NCBI GenBank assembly: GCA_019752015.1
Contig: JAIEMQ010000044.1
Coordinates: 1-64,000 of the forward strand
From: Cyanobacteriota bacterium
GTDB lineage: Bacteria > Acidobacteriota > Vicinamibacteria > Vicinamibacterales > UBA2999
DNA: 64,000 bases
Reading direction: 5' to 3'
The notes under the pieces are model-generated. The model did not search any database and was not told the DNA's origin. It worked only from the letters and a program-made list of their open reading frames with translations. Shown in pieces: positions 44,314 to 51,864 of this stretch (its first letter is position 1; each line of letters begins with the position of its first letter). Both the position numbers and the translations under genes were made by a program.

Positions 44314-46239
44314 ATGCGAAAGGGGCTGATTGCGGCGGTGCTGGTGTATGTGGCGGCGACGCCGGCGGCCCAGGAACCGTCGCGCGCCGGCGCCAATTGG
44401 TTTTCCTACGGCGGCGATCCCGGCGGCACTCGCTATTCCTCGCTCCGCCAGATCACGAAGGCCAACGTCGGCCAGTTGAAAGAGGTGTGGCGTTTCGAGA
44501 CGCCGGACGCCGGCCGACTGCAAACCACGCCGCTCATTGTCGACGGCACGATGTACGTGGTGTCACCCCGCCAGAAAGTTGTGGCACTCGATGCCGCGAC
44601 CGGCAAGCCAAAGTGGACTTTCGACTCTGGCGTGGGCACGACCGCGGCCGTTCGCGGACTCACGTGGTGGACCGACGGCAAGGAGCGCCGCCTGTTCAGC
44701 GCGGCAGCAAACTTCATCTACGCGATCAATCCGGATGACGGCAAGGCGATCACGAGCTTCGGTAAAGACGGCCGGATCGATCTGCGCGAGAACCTCGATG
44801 GCGCAGGAACCAACAATGGCTATCACGCAACGACGCCGCCGGTCGTCTACAAGGACCTGCTGATACTCGGCGGCCGCGTTGCCGAGCGCACGCCCGCGCC
44901 GCCGGGCGACCAGCGCGCTTACGACGTGCGCAGCGGACGACTTCGCTGGTCGTTCCACACCATTCCGGCGGCGGGCGAACCGGGGTCCGAAACCTGGCCG
45001 CCGAACACAAATCCGCGTGAGAAGCAAGGCGGCGCCAACGCGTGGGCCGGCACGATCGTCGACACCGAGCGCGGCATTGTCTTCATCGCCACCGGATCAC
45101 CGTCCGATGATTTTTACGGCGTCGATCGACCCGGTGACAATCTGTACGGCAACTGCGTCATCGCGCTCGACGCCAACACCGGCAAGAAGCTCTGGCACTT
45201 CCAGGCCACGCGCCACGATCTGTGGGACTCCGATTTCTCTGCGCCGCCGATCCTGCTCACCGTCACGAGCCGAGGCCGCCGCGTTGATGCCGTGGCCGCG
45301 ACGAACAAGTGGGGTTTCATTTACATCTTCGATCGCGTCACTGGCGAGCCCCTGTTTCCGATCAAAGAGGTCCCGGCGCCGAAGAGCACGGTGCCCGGCG
45401 AAGTCACCGCCGCCACGCAACCGGTGCCGACACTGCCCGCGCCGCTCGCGAAGCAGACGATGACCCGAGACGACGTGACGACGCGCACGCCGGAAATGCG
45501 CGCGTGGGCGCAGAAGGAATTCGATACGTTCCTGGGAACGAACCAGATCTTCACGCCGTTGAGCATCGACAAACAGACGATGGTCGCGCCTGGTTGGAAG
45601 GGCGGCGTCGAGTGGGGCGGCGTGACGGTCGATCCCGATCGCGGCATTCTCTACGCGAACGTCAACAACGTGTTCTCGCTCGGCAGCCTCACCGCCGCGG
45701 GCAACGCGCCGCCGCGCCGCGGCGGCGGTAATAACGAGGAAGGTGCAGCCCCGGCAGCGCCAACACCTGCAGCGCCCGGCAAGCCGTACGTCTTCACCGG
45801 CTACCGCTATTTCATGGATCCCGAGGGATACCAGGCGAACGCGTACCCGTGGGGCACGCTGAGCGCCGTCGACATGAACAGCGGGAAGTATCTCTGGACG
45901 GTGCCGTTCGGCGAGCATGCGGAGCTTGCCGACAAAGGACTGACCAACACCGGCGCCGGCAGTCACGGCGGCATGGTGCTGACGTCGACGGGCGTGCTGT
46001 TTGCCGGCGGCTCGGAGTACGACTTCAAGTTTCGAGCGTTCGACAACGCGACGGGCAAGGTGCTGTGGACGGGACAACTGCCCGGCCACGGGGTCGCATC
46101 ACCCGCAACCTACTCGGTCAATGGCAAGCAGTACGTCGTGATCGCCGTGAGTCCAACTCGCGGCAAGGCTGGTGAAGCCCCGTCGGCGCCAAAGCCTCCA
46201 CTGACGAACGGCACCTACGTAGTGTTTGCCCTGCCTTAG
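44314..46239 (+). CDS. PQQ-dependent dehydrogenase (quinoprotein glucose/alcohol dehydrogenase-like)
   Basis: 641 residues, signal peptide about 1-20. PQQ propeller repeats include VALDAATGKPKWTFDSG, ALDANTGKKLWHFQATRHDLWDSD (the WD...D metal/PQQ region), YIFDRVTGEPLF and FRAFDNATGKVLWTGQ. A Gly-rich insert with acidic residues lies near 465-485. ATG 44314 is preceded by AGGGGAG. Periplasmic oxidation of a sugar is likely. It heads the plus operon with a secreted lactonase, RraA-like protein and MFS, under operator site 2. It is a paralogue of the enzyme at 21506. Confidence 0.88.
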   Translation: MRKGLIAAVLVYVAATPAAQEPSRAGANWFSYGGDPGGTRYSSLRQITKANVGQLKEVWRFETPDAGRLQTTPLIVDGTMYVVSPRQKVVALDAATGKPKWTFDSGVGTTAAVRGLTWWTDGKERRLFSAAANFIYAINPDDGKAITSFGKDGRIDLRENLDGAGTNNGYHATTPPVVYKDLLILGGRVAERTPAPPGDQRAYDVRSGRLRWSFHTIPAAGEPGSETWPPNTNPREKQGGANAWAGTIVDTERGIVFIATGSPSDDFYGVDRPGDNLYGNCVIALDANTGKKLWHFQATRHDLWDSDFSAPPILLTVTSRGRRVDAVAATNKWGFIYIFDRVTGEPLFPIKEVPAPKSTVPGEVTAATQPVPTLPAPLAKQTMTRDDVTTRTPEMRAWAQKEFDTFLGTNQIFTPLSIDKQTMVAPGWKGGVEWGGVTVDPDRGILYANVNNVFSLGSLTAAGNAPPRRGGGNNEEGAAPAAPTPAAPGKPYVFTGYRYFMDPEGYQANAYPWGTLSAVDMNSGKYLWTVPFGEHAELADKGLTNTGAGSHGGMVLTSTGVLFAGGSEYDFKFRAFDNATGKVLWTGQLPGHGVASPATYSVNGKQYVVIAVSPTRGKAGEAPSAPKPPLTNGTYVVFALP

Positions 46240-46252
46240 TGAGGGTGACGTC

Positions 46253-47311
46253 ATGAAGATTGCTGTCACGTGCGCGGCGCTGCTGGTGAGCGGAATTCTT
46301 GTGGGACGAGGGGAAATGATCGAACAACAGTCGGCAGCGAAAGCGGTGAACGAGATCGTCGACAGCGCGAAGGTGGTCCGCCGTTCGGCGGCGCTCGATG
46401 CGGTGATTGCGCCGGACGTCAAGATTGAACGCGTCGCGACCGGATTTGCGTTCACCGAAGGGCCGATGTGGCACAACGGCGCGCTGTGGTTCAGCGATCT
46501 GATGGGTAACAAGATGTACAGCCTCTCCGCCGAGGGCACGCTCAAGCTCCTGCTGGATCATGCAGGCGGCCGCGACAGCTTTCCCGCGGGCGCGTACGGC
46601 GGCTCGAATGCGATGGCGGCCGATCGCGACGGTACGGTGCTGATGATGCAACATTCGGCCCGCCGCATCGTTCGTCTCGACGACAAGTTGAACGTCACGC
46701 CGTTCTTGACGACGTACGAGGGCAAGCAGTTCAACAGCCCGAACGATCTCGCGTTCGCGAAAGACGGCGCGTTGTATTTCACGGACCCGCCATACGGGCT
46801 GTTCAATCCGGCAACGCCGAACGCCGATCTCGATACCGACCCGCGCCGCCAGATCTCCTTCAACGGCGTGTATCGCTATCACAACGGCAAGGTGGCACCC
46901 GTCATCACCGACCTGCGCCGCCCGAATGGATTGGCCTTCTCGCCGGATGGACGCGTGCTTTACGTGGCCAACTCCGAAGGGCCATCGGCGTATTACCGCT
47001 ACGACGTGAAGGCCGACGGCACGATCGGATCGCGCCAGCTCTTCGCGGACGTCACGAAAGAACCCGGCGGCGGCGTGCCGGATGGATTGAAGGTCGACTC
47101 CCGCGGCAATTTGTGGGCGTCAGGCCAGGGCGGGTTCCGCATCTACTCGTCGACCGGTGAAGTGCTCGGCCAGATCGTTCTTCCGGAAGTCGCCGCGAAC
47201 CTTGCGTGGGGCGGCGCTGACGGCCGCACGGCGTATTTCACCGCGAGCACCAGCATCTATCGCATGGCGATGAAAATCCCGGGAAGCCTGCCGCCGTACT
47301 ACCGGAAATGA
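46253..47311 (+). CDS. Secreted SMP-30/gluconolactonase
   Basis: 352 residues from the ATG at 46253 (GAGG upstream), with a signal peptide (about 1-19). Propeller motifs are FTEGPMWHNGALWFSD (metal Glu), FNSPNDLAFAKDGALYFTDPPYG (Asn), RRPNGLAFSPDGRVLYVAN (Asn) and VPDGLKVDSRGNLW (Asp). It would open, in the periplasm, the lactone made by the PQQ dehydrogenase encoded 13 bp upstream. Confidence 0.9.
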   Translation: MKIAVTCAALLVSGILVGRGEMIEQQSAAKAVNEIVDSAKVVRRSAALDAVIAPDVKIERVATGFAFTEGPMWHNGALWFSDLMGNKMYSLSAEGTLKLLLDHAGGRDSFPAGAYGGSNAMAADRDGTVLMMQHSARRIVRLDDKLNVTPFLTTYEGKQFNSPNDLAFAKDGALYFTDPPYGLFNPATPNADLDTDPRRQISFNGVYRYHNGKVAPVITDLRRPNGLAFSPDGRVLYVANSEGPSAYYRYDVKADGTIGSRQLFADVTKEPGGGVPDGLKVDSRGNLWASGQGGFRIYSSTGEVLGQIVLPEVAANLAWGGADGRTAYFTASTSIYRMAMKIPGSLPPYYRK

Positions 47312-47336
47312 CGATTCGAATCACGACGACACTCTT

Positions 47337-48008
47337 ATGCTGAAAATCTTCAACGACTTCGATCGCCGCGCGGACCTGCTGGCCCGCTTCGACGCGCTGA
47401 TGCCGACGCTTTCGATCTCCTCCGTGTTTGCCGACGTGATGTATCGGCAGAACGTGATGCATTCGTCGATCAAGCCGGCGTTCAAGGCGAAGGTCACGGG
47501 TCAGGCCGTTACGGTGCAGCTCGCCGCCGGAGATCTGGTCGATCCGCTGCGGGCGCTCGAGATGGGACAACCCGGCGACGTCATCGTCGTCGATGCAGGC
47601 GGCGACACGGAAACATCGGTGTGCGGCGGCCTGATGGGCGGGCTTGCGAAGAACCGCGGCATCCGCGGCATGGTAATCAACGGCGCCGGCCGCGACATCG
47701 ACGAGCTCGAAGCGATCGGCTGGCCGATCTGGACGCGCGCGATCACCGCGCGCGGCACTCACACGATGCTCTCCAACCGCAAGGAAGAGTTGTCCATCAA
47801 CGTCCCGATCAGTTGCGGCGGTGTTGCAGTAAAGCCGGGGGACTTCATCGTTGCGGACACGATCGGCGTCGTCGTCGTGCCGCTCGAGAAGGCGGAAGAA
47901 ATCCTCACGCTCGCGAAAGAACAGGCCGATCGCGAGGAGAACACGCGCCAGTGGGTCGCAAAGGGGAAGACGGTCGAGGATCTGCTGGCCGAGTTCGGCC
48001 GCATCTGA
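47337..48008 (+). CDS. RraA-like protein (HMG/CHA aldolase superfamily)
   Basis: 223 residues of the RraA/HMG aldolase fold: LSISSVFADVMYR, GQPGDVIVVDAGGDTETSVCGGLMGGLAKNRGIRGMVINGAGRDIDEL, and VAVKPGDFIVADTIGVVVVP. The Arg-Asp pair in GRD and the GGLM segment match the pyruvate-aldolase active site of the superfamily. In a sugar-acid operon an aldolase role is more likely than RNase E inhibition. It may cleave a keto-deoxy acid without phosphorylation. Confidence 0.85.
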   Translation: MLKIFNDFDRRADLLARFDALMPTLSISSVFADVMYRQNVMHSSIKPAFKAKVTGQAVTVQLAAGDLVDPLRALEMGQPGDVIVVDAGGDTETSVCGGLMGGLAKNRGIRGMVINGAGRDIDELEAIGWPIWTRAITARGTHTMLSNRKEELSINVPISCGGVAVKPGDFIVADTIGVVVVPLEKAEEILTLAKEQADREENTRQWVAKGKTVEDLLAEFGRI

Positions 48009-48015
48009 TACCGCG

Positions 48016-49308
48016 ATGAAATCGCCAAAGCTGCAGCGGGCCCAGCGGGCGGCGTTGATCCTGCTGGTGCTGGCGGGTCTCATCAACTCACTCGACCGAA
48101 GCACGCTCGCGATCGCCAACAGCTCGATCACCGCGGAGATGGGGCTCACCGCATCCGAGATGGGCTGGCTGCTCTCCGCCTTCTCGCTGCCGTATGCGTT
48201 CGCGCAGCTGCCGATGGGCGTGCTGCTCGATCGACTCGGCGCCCGCATCACGCTCGGTCTTGGCATCCTGCTGTGGTCGCTCGCACAGCTCGCGGGCGGT
48301 TTCGTTCGCGGTCTCAACCAGCTCTTTGCCGCGCGAGTGGTCCTCGGGATCGGCGAAGCGCCGCAGTTCCCCGCCGCCGCCAAGGTCGTCAGCGAATGGT
48401 TTGCCGTCAAGGAACGGGGCCGGCCCACCGGGATCATCGTCGCATCGACGACGATCGCGCCGGCGCTGGCGCCGCCGCTGCTCACCGGCATGATGCTGCT
48501 GTTCGGCGGTTGGCGCGGGATGTTCATTGCGATGGGCGCCATCGGGATTGCGGTCGGCATTGCGTGGTACGTGATTTATCGCGATCGCAACTCGGTATTG
48601 CTGGACACGAACGAGATCGAATACCTGCAAGCGGGCGACATCGAGTCGAACACGACGCCCATGACCGCGGCCGAATGGCGCGGGCTGTTCACGCAGCGTA
48701 CGGTGTGGGCCATGATCGTCGGCTTCATGGGCGTCATCTACATGATCTGGCTCTATCTCACGTGGCTGCCGGCATATCTCGAGCGCGAGCGTGGACTGAG
48801 CCTGACCAGTTCCGGCTGGATCGTAGCCATCCCCTATCTCGGAGGCACGCTCGGCATGCTGTCGAGCGGTTTTGTCGCGGACAAACTACTGGCGCGCGGG
48901 CTGACCCCAATCGCCAGCCGCAAGTGGCCGGTGTGTGTGGGATTGTTCTTCGCCGCGCTTTTCACCGTGCCCGCCGCGTACACGCCAAGCTTGACGCTCG
49001 CGATCCTCTACATCTCGCTGGCGCTGTACTTCGTCAACCTTGCGTGCGGCGGCGCATGGGCGCTCGTCAGTGTTGCCGCGCCGCGCCGGCTGGTCGCATC
49101 GCTCGGCAGCGTGCAGAATTTCGGCGGCTATCTCGGAGGCTCGGCGGCGCCGATCCTCACGGGCGTGATTGTCGATACCACTCAGTCGTTCGTCAACGCG
49201 TTACTGATCAGCGCGGCGGTGTCCCTGGCGGGTGCACTCGTGTATCTGATTGGCGTGAAGGATCCTGTCGTCAGCGTCAGCGCTGAAACCCGGTCATCAG
49301 CGCCATAA
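48016..49308 (+). CDS. MFS transporter of the anion:cation symporter type (sugar-acid uptake)
   Basis: 430 residues, about 12 helices. LINSLDRSTLAIANSSITAEMGLT and the loop 2-3 motif GVLLDRLGARITLGLG match the ACS family that moves galactonate, glucarate and similar acids. Start ATG 48016 lies 7 bp after the RraA-like gene. Its 3' end overlaps the convergent 2-keto-3-deoxygalactonate kinase gene by 32 bp. The match between a transported acid and the kinase fits an aldonate route. Confidence 0.87.
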   Translation: MKSPKLQRAQRAALILLVLAGLINSLDRSTLAIANSSITAEMGLTASEMGWLLSAFSLPYAFAQLPMGVLLDRLGARITLGLGILLWSLAQLAGGFVRGLNQLFAARVVLGIGEAPQFPAAAKVVSEWFAVKERGRPTGIIVASTTIAPALAPPLLTGMMLLFGGWRGMFIAMGAIGIAVGIAWYVIYRDRNSVLLDTNEIEYLQAGDIESNTTPMTAAEWRGLFTQRTVWAMIVGFMGVIYMIWLYLTWLPAYLERERGLSLTSSGWIVAIPYLGGTLGMLSSGFVADKLLARGLTPIASRKWPVCVGLFFAALFTVPAAYTPSLTLAILYISLALYFVNLACGGAWALVSVAAPRRLVASLGSVQNFGGYLGGSAAPILTGVIVDTTQSFVNALLISAAVSLAGALVYLIGVKDPVVSVSAETRSSAP

Positions 49309-50188
49309 GCCCGGCCAGCGCGGCCGCTTCACCGTCATGTGTGTCCACTTCGAAGCCGTTGGCCGCAAGCGCCTGTCGGTAGCGCTGGGACAGGCTGCGC
49401 TCGCCAATCACCGTGATGCGACGCCCGCGATCGATGCGGAAGAGCGCTGGTAACGCGGCTGCCTCCGCGCCAATCAGCAGTCCCGAGAAGTACGATTCGA
49501 CCTGGGTCGCCGCCATGTCGCCGCTGACGAGGCGCGAGCGTGCGGTGAAGATACGCGAAGCGAGCGCATTGCCGTCGCCCGCGGCTTCTAACCCGCGGGC
49601 AAACGCGTTCTCGTCATCCTGTGCGGGGCCCGCGCGCAACACGCTGTGATTACGCAATAAGGCGAACAGCTCTCCGGTCATTGCAGTCACGAAGCCGTCA
49701 ATGCGGCCGTCGACGCATCGAACCCATTTGGTGTGCGTGCCAGGAAGACAGATCAAGCGCTCGCCTGCGCTACGCGACTCGTTGCCGAGCGCCCAGCCGA
49801 ACACCTGCGTCTCTTCGCCACGCATCACGTCGGGTCCGCCGTCGGGCCGCTGCCCTTTCAACCCTGGGACTATCCATGCGGGCGGGTCCGCGGCATCGAC
49901 GCGATGCAGGCGCGCGCGGAGGGCAAGAAGATCGACCGGGCAGTCGACGTACGGCGCGACCTCCCAGCCAAGCGTCGATCCGATCATCCCGCACAGCATC
50001 GCCGGCAAATCGGCAGCGTCCATCGCCGGCCGGATGGTGTCGCGAAAATGCCGCGCGGCGTCGCCCGGCTGAAGCTGTCCGACTCCCAGCGCGAATTCCT
50101 GGCGGCGCAACACGCGTGCACCGTCGACGAGCCAGGCGCGAACATTGGTCGTGCCCCAGTCGACGGCGAGCCAGGCGCCGACGTTCAT
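49277..50188 (-). CDS. dgoK: 2-dehydro-3-deoxygalactonokinase
   Basis: 303 residues of the DgoK family (ASKHA fold): WLAVDWGTTNVRAWLVDG near the N-terminus, MLCGMIGSTLGW, MRGEETQVFGWAL, CLPGTHTKWVRCVDGRI and FTAMTGELFALL-type segments. It phosphorylates 2-keto-3-deoxy-D-galactonate in the De Ley-Doudoroff route; the product could be split by the KDPG aldolase at 25570. ATG 50186-50188 overlaps the CRTAC1 stop (ATGA). It is the last gene of a minus operon. Confidence 0.9.
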   Translation of the reverse strand: MNVGAWLAVDWGTTNVRAWLVDGARVLRRQEFALGVGQLQPGDAARHFRDTIRPAMDAADLPAMLCGMIGSTLGWEVAPYVDCPVDLLALRARLHRVDAADPPAWIVPGLKGQRPDGGPDVMRGEETQVFGWALGNESRSAGERLICLPGTHTKWVRCVDGRIDGFVTAMTGELFALLRNHSVLRAGPAQDDENAFARGLEAAGDGNALASRIFTARSRLVSGDMAATQVESYFSGLLIGAEAAALPALFRIDRGRRITVIGERSLSQRYRQALAANGFEVDTHDGEAAALAGLMALMTGFQR

Positions 50189-51864
50189 TGCGTCACGACG
50201 CCTTTGCCTTCTTCGACGATGAGGTGCCGGTTGGCGGGGATGTTGGTGAGCCGATCTTTCTGTCCACTCGGCCACTCGATTTCTAATGCCGTGACCTGAG
50301 TGTCCTTGCCGAGACCAAACGTCAGCGCCAAATCGCTCTGAGAGCAATAACTCGAACCGCTGCGGACCATGCTCCAGTGCGATCCGCCAGCGCTCGTCAC
50401 GCGGACCACCGCGCCAATGCCGTCGCGATTCGATTTCACGCCGCGGGTCCGGATCGAAATGTAGTTGTTCGCGTTGCCGCCGTCGTTCCGGTACAGCCAC
50501 GCCGGTCCATGATTCTCGGTGAACAGCACATCGAGATCGCCGTCGCGATCGTAATCACCGTACGCAGCGCCACGCGCGAGGATTGGCCGGCTGAACTCGG
50601 CGCCGACGGCGTTACTCGCATTGTCGAACCGGCGTTGCCCGATGTTGCGGAACAGCAGCGGCGGCTGCTTGTATTTCACCTTCGGCTGGACCCGCTCGAT
50701 TTCCTCTTCGATGTGCCCGTTGGCCGACAGGATGTCGAGGAAACCATCGAGGTCGTAGTCGAAGAAGAACACGCCGAACGCCAGCGACAGCAGGCTGGCG
50801 CGGCCGATCGACGAGCGCGGCGCCTCGTCGACGAACAGATTCTTGCCCTCGTTGTGATAGAGGCCGAGCATCTGGTTTGAAAAATTGCCGACGATCAGAT
50901 GCGGGCGGCCAGAGCGATCGTAGTCGGCGGCGTCGACACCCATCGCACCCCGCGCGACGCCGTCTTCGCTATAGGCAACGCCGGATCGGATGCCCTCCTC
51001 GGTAAAGGTGCCGTTACGGTTGTTGCGATACAGCTTGTTCGGCTGCGTGTCATTGGCGACGAACAGGTCCGGCCAGCCGTCCACGTCGTAATCGAGCACG
51101 GCGATGCCGAGCGACTTGCTGTTGGGATCGGCGACGCCGGCCTTCACGCTCGCGTCCTCGAACTTCCCGCCGCCGAGGTTGCGGTACAGTTTTGACGCGG
51201 TCCCTTTGTACGACTCGGGCGTGCAATACGATTTCTCGACACCATCGAGCGAGCACCAGATGTCGGTCTTCTCCGTCCACTGCACGTAGTTGGCGACGAA
51301 CAAATCGAGCCGGCCGTCCTTGTCGTAGTCGAGCCACGCCGCGCTGGTGCCGAAATTCGCGTTGGCGATGCCCGCGGTCTTCGAGACATCCCGGAATCTC
51401 CCGCCGCCGAGATTCTGAAAGAGGCGATCGCCTTCGAGCGCCGTCACATATAGATCCTGACGGCCGTCGTTGTCGTAATCGGCGGCGGCGACACCCATGC
51501 CATAGAGCTCGACGTCGAGACCGCTGCCGGCCGTGATGTTGGTGAACTTGCCCGCGCCGTTGTTGCGATAGAGCGCACTCAGCGATCGCCTTCCGGCGCG
51601 CGGCGTCCAGTCGCGGCCGTTGACGAGAAACACGTCCAGCCAGCCGTCGCCGTCGGCGTCGAAAAATGCACCGCCGGATCCCATCGTCTCCGGCAGCCAC
51701 TTGCGGCCTTGCTTGCCGGTGTTGTGCGTGAACTTGATTCCCGACGCGGCGGTCACATCAGTGAATTGCACGCGCGGGGGCTTGCCCTGAGCAGAGCCGA
51801 AGGGTTGGGCGGCGAGCGCCGCGGCCAACAAACCCAGCGCCGTGGCGATCGCGAGGATCTTCAT
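50185..51864 (-). CDS. CRTAC1-like FG-GAP/ASPIC-UnbV secreted protein, intact
   Basis: 559 residues with a signal peptide (about 1-19) and FG-GAP repeats whose calcium loops are clear: DADGDGWLDVFLV, DYDNDGRQDLYV, DYDKDGRLDLFVA, DYDVDGWPDLFVA, DYDLDGFLDIL, DYDRDGDLDVLF. The C-terminal UnbV domain contains LALTFGLGKDTQVTALEIEWPSG. It is the only undisrupted medium-size CRTAC1 gene in the window. It overlaps by ATGA both upstream (multihaem cytochrome) and downstream (dgoK), so all three are coupled. Confidence 0.88.
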   Translation of the reverse strand: MKILAIATALGLLAAALAAQPFGSAQGKPPRVQFTDVTAASGIKFTHNTGKQGRKWLPETMGSGGAFFDADGDGWLDVFLVNGRDWTPRAGRRSLSALYRNNGAGKFTNITAGSGLDVELYGMGVAAADYDNDGRQDLYVTALEGDRLFQNLGGGRFRDVSKTAGIANANFGTSAAWLDYDKDGRLDLFVANYVQWTEKTDIWCSLDGVEKSYCTPESYKGTASKLYRNLGGGKFEDASVKAGVADPNSKSLGIAVLDYDVDGWPDLFVANDTQPNKLYRNNRNGTFTEEGIRSGVAYSEDGVARGAMGVDAADYDRSGRPHLIVGNFSNQMLGLYHNEGKNLFVDEAPRSSIGRASLLSLAFGVFFFDYDLDGFLDILSANGHIEEEIERVQPKVKYKQPPLLFRNIGQRRFDNASNAVGAEFSRPILARGAAYGDYDRDGDLDVLFTENHGPAWLYRNDGGNANNYISIRTRGVKSNRDGIGAVVRVTSAGGSHWSMVRSGSSYCSQSDLALTFGLGKDTQVTALEIEWPSGQKDRLTNIPANRHLIVEEGKGVVTQ